Shown here one piece after another: positions 34,002 through 41,308 of a stretch of 41,780 bases of DNA. Under the pieces are notes generated by a model. That model saw only the letters and a program-made list of their open reading frames with translations, searched no databases and was not told the DNA's origin. The stretch spans positions 1 to 41,780 of the forward strand of contig CAYFSP010000012.1 in the NCBI GenBank assembly GCA_964345925.1, written 5' to 3'. Source of the stretch: Miniphocaeibacter sp964345925 (lineage in GTDB: Bacteria > Bacillota > Clostridia > Tissierellales > Peptoniphilaceae). The position numbers and the translations under genes are program-made. Positions within the stretch are counted from its first letter, which is position 1. Each line of letters opens with the position of its first letter.

Positions 34002-34067
34002 TAATAATATTATCTAATAAATAAAATAGTTATAAAACATTTTGAAAATTAAAAAAAGAGAATAATT

Positions 34068-34435
34068 ATGAAAAAACCGATTACAGTAACTATGAAAAGA
34101 AATTTGAATTTGAAGATATTTACATAGAAAATGAATATGCTTTAGGAAAATACAAATATACTATTACACTAAAAAATGACAATTCATCATATGCAAATGA
34201 TTGTTCAGTACTTTAAAAAAAAGATTCAAACAGTAAATGGAAAGTGGTACAAAAATTTACAGATCATGAATGGGACGAATTATTCTTAAAAGAAGACGAT
34301 TTTGAAAAACTTCATGCAGATCATCATATAAAACCTAAAAAACTTAGTTTAAAAGAGGAGTTAAAAGAACTAAAGGACTTTAAATACGATATAGGTAAGG
34401 AAAGAATGGAAGAGTTAAATAAGAAATACGAGTAA
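34068..34435 (+). pseudogene. Small hypothetical gene broken by a frameshift and a stop
   Basis: ATG 34068 is followed by six A (34071-34076). One more base would put it in frame with TDYSNYEKKFEFEDIYIENE and the rest. That frame meets TAA at 34214-34216 and then runs on as KKDSNSKWKVVQKFTDHEWDELFLKEDDF to the stop at 34433-34435. The restored product would be about 122 aa, acidic, ending in a Lys/Glu-rich helix. Family not recognised. The intact tail from 34244 could in principle start at GTG, but no ribosome-binding site supports this. Confidence 0.55.
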
Positions 34436-34437
34436 GC

Positions 34438-34465
34438 AAAAAAAGAGCCAATTGGCTCTTTTTTT
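34438..34465. terminator. Bidirectional terminator
   Basis: AAAAAAGAGCC AATT GGCTCTTTTTT, a near-perfect palindrome with A and T tracts on its two sides. It serves the plus-strand remnant and the minus-strand GNAT gene. Confidence 0.9.
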
Positions 34466-34468
34466 ATA

Positions 34469-34981
34469 TTAAAATTGTAGAGTCATTAAAATAGCATCAC
34501 CATATCCATCTTCATATTTAAAATAATTTTCATAGTAACCTATTTCATCAAATCCAAATCTTTCATAAAGACTTATAGCTGCATAATTATCCGACTTTAC
34601 CTCTAATTCAACAATTTCTATATTTTTATTATTTGAGGCATAAGATAGTAGACTATCAATTAATTCAGTACCAATACCTTTATTCCAATATTCTTTTTTT
34701 ACAGTAACGCCTAAATTTACCCTATGAGATATTTTACTTCCAGGGCTATTTCCCTTTAAATTTCCCATTCCAATAATATCATCATTATATTTTGCAACCA
34801 TCATTAAACTAGTGTCATTATGTAAATATGATTCAATGAGTAGACTTTCGTCTTGAATGGTCATTTCATCAATCTGCTCTTTAGAAATAACAAGATTATC
34901 ACTTTCTTCAGATACGATTTTTAAATATCTTAAAAGACTTTCAGCATCATCTGGTTTTGCCTTGTCAATTATATAGTTCAT
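34469..34981 (-). CDS. GNAT-family N-acetyltransferase
   Basis: 170 aa, single GNAT domain. It has the acetyl-CoA-binding segment VKKEYWNKGIGTELIDSLLSYA (a variant of RxxGxG/A), preceded by HRVNLGVTV and followed by IEIVELEVKSDNYAAISLYERFGFDEIGYYENYFK. The start has an AGAGGTGAAAG site. The acceptor substrate cannot be inferred from sequence or from its neighbours. Confidence 0.9.
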   Translation of the reverse strand: MNYIIDKAKPDDAESLLRYLKIVSEESDNLVISKEQIDEMTIQDESLLIESYLHNDTSLMMVAKYNDDIIGMGNLKGNSPGSKISHRVNLGVTVKKEYWNKGIGTELIDSLLSYASNNKNIEIVELEVKSDNYAAISLYERFGFDEIGYYENYFKYEDGYGDAILMTLQF

Positions 34982-35089
34982 CTTTCACCTCTTAATATAT
35001 TGTTTTTTTAAGTATATAAGAAATTTTATAAAAATACAAAAAAATATTGATTTTGATAATGCGAATGGTAATTTTTGTTGAAAAAAATA

Positions 35090-35116
35090 AAAAATCTAGT
35101 GTTTCCACTAGTTTTA
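35090..35116 (-). terminator. Terminator of the 125-aa gene
   Basis: CTAGTG (35096-35101) / CACTAG (35106-35111), loop TTTC. The minus-strand transcript continues into a T-rich tract. Confidence 0.75.
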
Positions 35117-35120
35117 ATTG

Positions 35121-35498
35121 CTAAATAGCATATCCTTCTGCTTGTAACCTTAGATTGTATAGAAATTTTAGATTTTCTGAATTGAAAAATTTATTATATG
35201 AAATATTTTTTATTAGACTTTTATTTAATTTTTTATCCGTTATACTAAGTAATTTAATTATTTGTTCTTCAGAATTTAAATTTGTTTCAATATTTTGCTT
35301 CTTATAATTTTCTAATATATTTGTAATATTATTTTCGTCTATGATATTTTCTTCAATAATTTTTTCGCCGTCGGCTAAAACTTTTAAATACAGAATATTA
35401 TTTTTATAGAAGAATTCATATTCTATTCTTCCATTTAAGGAATTACAAATAAACTCCCGTTTTAAGAATTTCTTTAGCCATATTAAATTTTGACTCAT
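35121..35498 (-). CDS. Hypothetical protein, possibly SF0329-like
   Basis: 125 aa, soluble. The pattern IWLKKFLKREFICNSLNGRIEYEFFYKNNILYLKVLADGEKI with a terminal NLRLQAEGYAI recalls the SF0329-type family (a W..LK..L..sLxGRxxY start with a DGxxI strand), but the match is from memory and weak. No enzymatic motif. It ends in its own terminator, and the start follows a GGTGAAA site. It lies in the accessory-looking stretch with many one-off genes. Confidence 0.6.
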   Translation of the reverse strand: MSQNLIWLKKFLKREFICNSLNGRIEYEFFYKNNILYLKVLADGEKIIEENIIDENNITNILENYKKQNIETNLNSEEQIIKLLSITDKKLNKSLIKNISYNKFFNSENLKFLYNLRLQAEGYAI

Positions 35499-35527
35499 TT
35501 CACCTATTTCTCCTTATTATTTGTTTT

Positions 35528-35562
35528 AAATTTGAAGTAGCACCAAGTACTACTTCAAATTT
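35528..35562. terminator. Long hairpin overlapping the end of the 27-aa gene
   Basis: Perfect 13-bp stem AAATTTGAAGTAG (35528-35540) / CTACTTCAAATTT (35550-35562), loop CACCAAGTA. The gene's last codons and stop lie in the right arm. No clear T-tract follows on the minus strand, so it may stabilise the mRNA rather than terminate. Confidence 0.55.
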
Positions 35563-35633
35563 AATATAGTCAAGATCAACAGTAGCACAACAAAGGGAAT
35601 CATTGTTTTTATTGTGAGTTTAAAAGCTTTCAT
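35550..35633 (-). CDS. 27-residue hydrophobic peptide
   Basis: ATG at 35631-35633 with AGGAG just upstream encodes MKAFKLTIKTMIPFVVLL, then LILTILNLK and a TAG. A lysine-bearing N-terminus, one membrane segment and a polar end are typical of small membrane peptides, including type I toxins and leader-like peptides. No antisense RNA promoter could be identified. The gene stands alone between the flavin reductase remnant and the 125-aa gene, and its end lies in a perfect hairpin. Confidence 0.55.
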   Translation of the reverse strand: MKAFKLTIKTMIPFVVLLLILTILNLK

Positions 35634-35748
35634 GACTTACTCCTTTCTAGGCTGTTTACTCTTTGTCTTTACTATATTATCTCCAATAACCTTTAAAACC
35701 ATATTAAGTAAATGTAAATTTTAAATTAATTAATTTAGGAAATAAAAA

Positions 35749-35774
35749 ATCAGAGTAAAATATATTACTCTGAT
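35749..35774 (-). terminator. Terminator of the flavin reductase gene
   Basis: ATCAGAGTAA (35749-35758) / TTACTCTGAT (35765-35774), loop AATATA, followed on the minus strand by ATTTTTTATT. Confidence 0.85.
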
Positions 35775-35783
35775 AAAATATAA

Positions 35784-36319
35784 TTATTTATTTTTTTTAG
35801 TAAATTCTATAAAGCTTTCAAATCCCTTTACTAATGAACCTGCACTATCATCTTTTAATTTTCCATCTTCAATTCTCTTCATAACGGATGTCATATATAC
35901 TTCAACGCCAGGAACGATTAAAGCCTCTAATCCCTTTGAGACCATTATTTGTCTAAGGTTTGTTTGTGCTCTTAAAGTACCGAAATATCCAGGTGATGCA
36001 CCGGTTATCATAATTGGTTTACCTATAAATGGATGACCAATTCTAGACATCCAGTCTACATAATTTTTAAGTAATGCAGGAACTGCACTATTGTTTTCAG
36101 GTGTAATTAAAACAACACCATCTGCCCATTTTACGTCTTCAATATTTTTATTAACGGAGTCAAAATTTTCCTTTTCTATGTTTTGACTAAACATAGGTAG
36201 TTCAGAAATATTTGCTTGTTTAATATTATATTCATCCTTATATTTTTCTATTAAATAATTAGCAACTACTTGGTTAAAAGAACCATCCTATTACTTCCTA
36301 CAACAAATAAAATATTCAT
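35784..36319 (-). pseudogene. NAD(P)H-dependent FMN reductase, frameshifted near codon 11
   Basis: Flavodoxin-like flavin/quinone reductase. From ATG 36317-36319 (AAGGAGG upstream) the frame reads MNILFVVGSNR and then goes out of frame to a TAG. One frame over, the sequence continues GSFNQVVANYLIEKYKDEY, then ISELPMFSQN and WADGVVLITPENNSAVPALLKNYVDWMSR, GKPIMITGASPGYFGTLRAQ, to the end. A single missing base near 36285 (GSNR-x-GSFN is the usual flavin phosphate loop) restores a normal protein of about 178 aa. The downstream part could be translated alone from M at 36194, but without the FMN phosphate-binding loop it should be inactive. Confidence 0.85.
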
Positions 36320-36403
36320 AAATCCTCCTTGAGTTAAGTTTATATCTTAAAATATACCCTTAATAATTATGAGCAAACATTAATAATATATATTTTATAT
36401 ATA

Positions 36404-36430
36404 AAAAAAGAACTGGATATATCCAGTTCT
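36404..36430 (-). terminator. Terminator of nrdA-nrdB
   Basis: AGAACTGGAT AT ATCCAGTTCT (36409-36430) is a perfect 22-nt palindrome. Seven A on its left give the T-run on the minus strand. Confidence 0.9.
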
Positions 36431-36438
36431 AAACTATT

Positions 36439-37482
36439 TTATAAATCGTCCTCTATTACAGAACTCTTAGCATATGCAGTTACTTTTCCTTCAAAGAAAT
36501 CCGTTTTTACTCCATTAGGATCTGAATATTCACTTACCCATTTCATTGACTCCGGTTCTGTTTCATATCCAGGATATATTATTCCAAATCCAAGTCCTGT
36601 TGAACGAAGATTTCCAAGATATCTTATATATGAATCTATCATTGTCATATTAAGCCCTTGAATATTATCGCCTAATACATACTTACCCCAGGCAATTTCC
36701 TGCTCTACTCCTTCTTTAATCATTCCCTTGAACATTTCTACATTTTCAGGTGAAAATATTTCAGGTTCTTCTTTTTTTAGTTCCAATATTATAGATCTAA
36801 ATAGCCATAGATGAGTATTTTCATCTCTATTTATATATCTTATCTCCTGAACTGTTCCAGGCATTTTGCCAATTCTTCCAAGGCTATAGAAGAACATAAA
36901 TCCTGAGTAGAAATATACACCTTCAAGTATATAATTTGCTACCATTGTTTTTACTAATGCAAGTTTTGATTTATCGTCTAAGAATTCATTATATAAATCT
37001 CCAATAAATTTATTTCTTGCAAGTAAATGTTCGTCATTTTTCCATTGGTATAGTATTTCTGATCTTTCCTCTGGTGAACATATGGTGTCTAGTATATAAC
37101 CATATGATTGGCTGTGAATTGCCTCTTGGAAAGCTTGTATTGTCAAACAAAGGTTGACTTCATTTGCCGTTACATACTCTCCAACATTTGGTAGATTTGC
37201 AGTTTGTATACTATCTAAAAAAACTAAAAACGAAAGAATTTTATCATATGCCACTTTTTCATGTTCATCAAGTTTTCTATAATCTTTAATATCCTGTGTT
37301 AAATTTATTTCCTCTGGTATCCAGAAATTATTCATTGCCTGTCTGTACCAATCAGAAGTCCAAGTATATTTTATATTGTTAAAGTCGTTAAGATTAGTTG
37401 TGTTGCCATTAATCATTCTTCTTTTGCTAAGTTCAATATCGCCATTTTCGTTAAATAGACCTTTTCTTATTAATTCGCTCAT
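36439..37482 (-). CDS. nrdB: Class I ribonucleotide reductase, beta subunit
   Basis: Radical-generating subunit, 347 aa. Metal ligands are all visible: D90 (VFLDSIQ), E120 and H123 (QEAIHSQSY), E187 (ILEGVYF), E221 and H224 (DENTHLW). Tyr127 in HSQSYGY occupies the E. coli Tyr122 radical position, so a tyrosyl-radical (di-iron or manganese) cofactor is expected rather than a tyrosine-less type. AGGAGG precedes the ATG and overlaps the nrdA stop, so the two are cotranslated. Aerobic use of a class I enzyme implies some contact with oxygen. Confidence 0.95.
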   Translation of the reverse strand: MSELIRKGLFNENGDIELSKRRMINGNTTNLNDFNNIKYTWTSDWYRQAMNNFWIPEEINLTQDIKDYRKLDEHEKVAYDKILSFLVFLDSIQTANLPNVGEYVTANEVNLCLTIQAFQEAIHSQSYGYILDTICSPEERSEILYQWKNDEHLLARNKFIGDLYNEFLDDKSKLALVKTMVANYILEGVYFYSGFMFFYSLGRIGKMPGTVQEIRYINRDENTHLWLFRSIILELKKEEPEIFSPENVEMFKGMIKEGVEQEIAWGKYVLGDNIQGLNMTMIDSYIRYLGNLRSTGLGFGIIYPGYETEPESMKWVSEYSDPNGVKTDFFEGKVTAYAKSSVIEDDL

Positions 37483-37491
37483 TTCTTCCTC

Positions 37492-40023
37492 CTATGATGC
37501 ACAAGAATCGCATTCTTCAACTTCTAAAGACTTACTTCTCACATAGTAAATCGTCTTTACCCCTTCTTCCCAAGCCTTTACATAAAGGTTTAGAATCATA
37601 CGCATTGTAAATTCCGTTGTTATATAAAGATTTATAGATTGTCCTTGGTCAATATGCCTTTGTCTTACACCAGCAGCAGATATTATATGAGTCTGGTCTA
37701 TTTCATGAGCATTTTCATAAGTCCAAAATGTTTGTGGGTTTAATCCAGGTGCAACTCTTGGAACTATAGAACCTTTTTTCTCCTCTAAGAAGTATCTATT
37801 CATTACAGGATCTACGGCTGCAGTAGTACCTGCTATTATGGAAGTCGATCCCGTTGGAGCAACTGCCATTATATATCCATTTCGAAGCCCATTTTTTTGA
37901 ATGCTGTTTTCAAGCTTTTCCCATCTTTCATCAATATAACTTCTCTTTGTAAAGTAATTTCCATTTTGCCAGTCAGATCCTTCAAAATATTTATAAGATC
38001 CTTTGTCCTTAGCTATATTCATACTGGCTTCAATTGCATAGTAATTTATATTTTCATATAGTTCATCGGCAAATTTTCTATGCTTTTCAATATCGGACCA
38101 CATTATTCCCTCTTTTACTAAGGCATGGTGGTAACCTGATGTTCCAAGTCCAATGGAGCGGTACTTCTTATTTGTTATTTCAGCATAAGGTATAGGATAG
38201 AAATTTAAATCAATAACATTATCAAGTCCCCTTATTGCCGTTTCCACTATATATTTTAATTCTGATTGATTATTTATATCTATATTTCCTAGAACAAGAG
38301 ATGCTAGATTACAAACCACAAAATCTCCTGCCTTAGTTTTTGTAACTACTATACTATCTCCGTTTTCATCGAAGACCTCTTGTGAAACTGATTCTATTTC
38401 ACTCATATTCTGTAAAATTTCAGTACAGAGATTTGATGAATATATTATTCCCTTATGTTTATTGGGATTCATTTCATTTACAGTATCCCTGTTAAATGCA
38501 AAAGGAGTTCCAGTTTCTGTCAATGATTTTATAATAAGTCTAATTAAATCCTTTACGGAGATTAACCTTTTATCTATTCTTGAATCATTAACACAGTCCC
38601 AATACTTCTCTTCCCATTCCTTGCCATAAGAGTCTTCTAAACACCAGCCTTTAACGGTCATAATTTCATGAGGATCCATTAAATACCAATTTGCATTTAT
38701 ATCATTTTTAGCAAGTTTCCAGAAAAGATCTGGATAACATACAGCTGGGAAAACATCATGAGCTTTTAATCTGTCATCTCCATTATTTGTTCTAATCTGT
38801 AGAAATTCTGGAATATCCTTATGCCATACATCTAAATAAACGGCAACAGAGCCTTGTCTGACACCTAGTTGGTCAACGGCAACAGCAGTGTCGTTAGCAA
38901 GTTTAATCCAACGAATTATACCACCTGCAACCCCTTTAAACCCTCGTATGTCGGAACCAGTAGCTCTAACCTTGCCAAAGTACATTCCCATACCGCCACC
39001 ATGTTTTGAAACTTGAGCAAAATTATCTATAGAACGATAAATTCCATCAAGGCTATCAGGAACAGTATCTATAAAACAGGAGCTTAACTGGTGGAATGGC
39101 TTTCTAGCATTACTCATAGTAGGTGTAGCAACGGTAACTTGTAGCTTACTGTATATATCGTAAAATCTTTTAGCCCATTCAACTTTTTTATCCCCTTCAG
39201 GAATTGCCAAATGCATTGCAATGCCCATGAACATCTCCTGAGGAGTCTCCATTAATCTATTATTATGTGTTCTAATTAAGTATCTTTTAGAAATCAGTTC
39301 AATAGAACTATAGGTAAAGAGTTTATCTCTTGATTTCACCATATATTTTTGAAGTTTATCTATATCTTCATTAGAATAATTTTCTTTAATATATTTACCA
39401 TAAAGTCCCTGTTCTTCTAAGAAACTTATTTTTCCTTTAAAATCATGAATATCATATTTAATACATTCTTCATTTATTTCTAAGCTTAAATCATATGAAT
39501 AAAATCTTGCAGAAATATATTCCCAATCAGGTGCTTCCTTGCTTGTTAACTCAGAGGATGCTCTAATTAAAACTTTTAAATATTCTCTATTATTCATTCC
39601 AGATTTAACGAAGGAAGTAAATTTAATATATAATTGTTCTATTTCATATCTTGTTCTATCATAGTCGTCTTGAATACTTTTAATAATATCTAAAATTCCA
39701 TTATCTGTAATAAAATCTTCAAACTGTTCAACAACTTTTCTATCCATACTATGTTGTGCTCTATATAGTATATAACTCTTTACAACAGCATAATGGTTGT
39801 GATCAATTAATGTTAATTCAACAAGATCCTGAATTTCCTCAACGGTTATAGTATGACCCTTTGGATATTTAGTCCTTACAGAATTTTCAATAGTCTTTGC
39901 CATTTCAAGTAATTCATCTCTATCAGCTATTTGATTTATAGATGCAAAAGCCTTACTCATAGCCCTTATAATTTTTTCAATATCAAAATTTACCCTTGTT
40001 CCATCTCTTTTAATTATTTCCAT
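37492..40023 (-). CDS. nrdA: Class I ribonucleotide reductase, alpha subunit
   Basis: Catalytic subunit, 843 aa. An N-terminal ATP cone (about 1-90, IIKRDGTRVNFDIEKI) provides allosteric activity control. The active-site cysteines lie in HQLSSCF and VVCNLASL, and the thiyl-radical cysteine in SSNLCTEI. The radical-transfer tyrosine pair is in TIYYVRS near the C-terminus. The tail ends ECDSCAS, the redox-active CxxC reduced by thioredoxin or glutaredoxin. TAGGAGAAT precedes the ATG. It is transcribed from a promoter overlapped by NrdR boxes. Confidence 0.96.
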   Translation of the reverse strand: MEIIKRDGTRVNFDIEKIIRAMSKAFASINQIADRDELLEMAKTIENSVRTKYPKGHTITVEEIQDLVELTLIDHNHYAVVKSYILYRAQHSMDRKVVEQFEDFITDNGILDIIKSIQDDYDRTRYEIEQLYIKFTSFVKSGMNNREYLKVLIRASSELTSKEAPDWEYISARFYSYDLSLEINEECIKYDIHDFKGKISFLEEQGLYGKYIKENYSNEDIDKLQKYMVKSRDKLFTYSSIELISKRYLIRTHNNRLMETPQEMFMGIAMHLAIPEGDKKVEWAKRFYDIYSKLQVTVATPTMSNARKPFHQLSSCFIDTVPDSLDGIYRSIDNFAQVSKHGGGMGMYFGKVRATGSDIRGFKGVAGGIIRWIKLANDTAVAVDQLGVRQGSVAVYLDVWHKDIPEFLQIRTNNGDDRLKAHDVFPAVCYPDLFWKLAKNDINANWYLMDPHEIMTVKGWCLEDSYGKEWEEKYWDCVNDSRIDKRLISVKDLIRLIIKSLTETGTPFAFNRDTVNEMNPNKHKGIIYSSNLCTEILQNMSEIESVSQEVFDENGDSIVVTKTKAGDFVVCNLASLVLGNIDINNQSELKYIVETAIRGLDNVIDLNFYPIPYAEITNKKYRSIGLGTSGYHHALVKEGIMWSDIEKHRKFADELYENINYYAIEASMNIAKDKGSYKYFEGSDWQNGNYFTKRSYIDERWEKLENSIQKNGLRNGYIMAVAPTGSTSIIAGTTAAVDPVMNRYFLEEKKGSIVPRVAPGLNPQTFWTYENAHEIDQTHIISAAGVRQRHIDQGQSINLYITTEFTMRMILNLYVKAWEEGVKTIYYVRSKSLEVEECDSCAS

Positions 40024-40048
40024 TTTATTCTCCTACATGATTTAAAAT

Positions 40049-40096
40049 CCACAATATATAGTATCATATTTAAGACTTACATGGTATATATAGTGG
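40049..40096 (-). promoter_or_regulatory. Two NrdR boxes upstream of nrdA
   Basis: Compared with the NrdR consensus ACACWATATATWGTGT, box 1 CCACAATATATAGTAT (40049-40064) matches 14 of 16 and box 2 ATGGTATATATAGTGG (40081-40096) matches 12 of 16. They are 32 bp apart, three helical turns, the classic spacing for NrdR tetramer binding. NrdR represses ribonucleotide reductase genes when dATP is high. The nrdR gene is not in the window. Confidence 0.75.
40058..40066 (-). promoter_or_regulatory. Candidate extended -10 (TGATACTAT) of nrdA-nrdB
   Basis: On the minus strand TG-A-TACTAT overlaps NrdR box 1. Transcription would begin near 40051, 28 nt before the ATG. A better-matching TGATATAAT lies at 40214-40222, but it would place the boxes over 110 nt inside the transcript. 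Confidence 0.4.
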
Positions 40097-40303
40097 GTTT
40101 TAATAAAAATATAATTCATAAGAAAATTATATAATTTATTCTATTATTTTTATAAACGCCTTAATTAAAGGATTTTTAAAAAAATATAATAATAATTTTC
40201 TTTTATCATAATTATTATATCATTTAGAACTATGCAATTATAGGTAAAAAAAGAATAAAAAGTATGCAAAACGATATTTATTTATTGTAAAACGATAAAT
40301 TAA

Positions 40304-40312
40304 TGATATAAT
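40304..40312 (+). promoter_or_regulatory. Extended -10 promoter TGATATAAT of the membrane-protein cluster
   Basis: TG, A, TATAAT (40307-40312), followed by AAAGGAG and the ATG at 40332. Same layout as at 4718 and 28467. Confidence 0.6.
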
Positions 40313-40331
40313 AAAGAAAAAAGGAGTTTTC

Positions 40332-40820
40332 ATGAAAGAGCTTTTAAAAATGAAGAAATATAAAATAATTGAAATATTATTAATAATCATTATGGCATTT
40401 ACAATATTTTTTACTATATTAACAGGATTTGGCTTCTTTAAAAATTCAATACCGAATCTACCAAGTAATTTAGAAGAGGGGAAAAAGGAATGGGAACTAC
40501 TAAATATATTTGGTTGGATGGGTGATGGTGTAAGTATAAACAAAGTTAAGATAAGTGATGAAACTATAGAGAATATTAAAAATGATCCGTTATGGAATAA
40601 ACCAGGTGAAACAAGTGAAAATAAAGAAGAGGCTATTCAAGAATTAAAAGATAACTATAGTGAAAAACCTATTTTAGAAAATATAGACAGTAATTATTGG
40701 AAATTTGAAGACAGAACAAATTACCTAGATGAAGATAAGGAAATAATAGTAAGAAACTTTATATTTTCCTTTACGGATATGGATAATAATTGTAAATATA
40801 TTTTTGAATATAATAGTTAG
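40332..40820 (+). CDS. Membrane-anchored protein of unknown function
   Basis: 162 aa. Basic N-terminus (KELLKMKKYK), one membrane segment IIEILLIIIMAFTIFFTILTG, then an extracytoplasmic domain of about 125 residues that is acidic and helix-rich (WELLNIFGWMGDGVSINKVK, SENKEEAIQELKDNY, FIFSFTDMDNNCKYIF). No lipobox cysteine. Family not recognised. First of three similarly built genes in tandem; the gap to the next is 9 nt. Confidence 0.7.
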   Translation: MKELLKMKKYKIIEILLIIIMAFTIFFTILTGFGFFKNSIPNLPSNLEEGKKEWELLNIFGWMGDGVSINKVKISDETIENIKNDPLWNKPGETSENKEEAIQELKDNYSEKPILENIDSNYWKFEDRTNYLDEDKEIIVRNFIFSFTDMDNNCKYIFEYNS

Positions 40821-40829
40821 GAGAAAATT

Positions 40830-41297
40830 ATGAAGACTTTTAAAAGAATTTTTATAATGTCAATATTTTTAATAATAATATTTGGAACAATTCTAGTATT
40901 TAGAAATAGTAGATTTAAAAACATTCCTGATATTAAAATTTCCTTACTTGATAAAACTAAAAAAATTATTTCCAAGGAAGGTAACTATGCTTTTAGCAAA
41001 AAAAACAATTCAGAGTTCTCCAGTATGGGAGGCGGAACATATTCCGGGAAAATGTATAGTATAAAACCATATAAAGGAAATTTTAAGGAAAAGATTTTAA
41101 AGTCAAAGAATTGGAAGAAATTTGAAAATAGTAATATACCTATAGAGAGCAGATCTATTGTATCCGATATTTCAAGAGATAAATATAAAAACTTATATAG
41201 TGAAGAAAATTATTGGACTTCTAAGAAAGTAGAAGGAATTGATTATATTTCCATATATAGTGATAAGGATGATTTAATTTATTTCTTTGAATTCTAG
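40830..41297 (+). CDS. Membrane-anchored protein of unknown function
   Basis: 155 aa. Short basic N-terminus (MKTFKR), one membrane segment IFIMSIFLIIIFGTILVF, then a basic outer domain containing FSSMGGGTYSGKMYSIKPY and a C-terminal DYISIYSDKDDLIYFFEF that looks beta-rich. TAGGAGAAAATT lies ahead of the ATG. It shares layout and size with its neighbours but no clear sequence similarity. Not recognised. Confidence 0.7.
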   Translation: MKTFKRIFIMSIFLIIIFGTILVFRNSRFKNIPDIKISLLDKTKKIISKEGNYAFSKKNNSEFSSMGGGTYSGKMYSIKPYKGNFKEKILKSKNWKKFENSNIPIESRSIVSDISRDKYKNLYSEENYWTSKKVEGIDYISIYSDKDDLIYFFEF

Positions 41298-41308
41298 GTG
41301 GGAATATT

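Noticed and set aside
40214..40222. TGATATAAT on the minus strand as the main nrdA promoter
   Set aside because: It would leave the NrdR boxes more than 110 nt inside the transcript; a promoter overlapping the boxes fits repression better.
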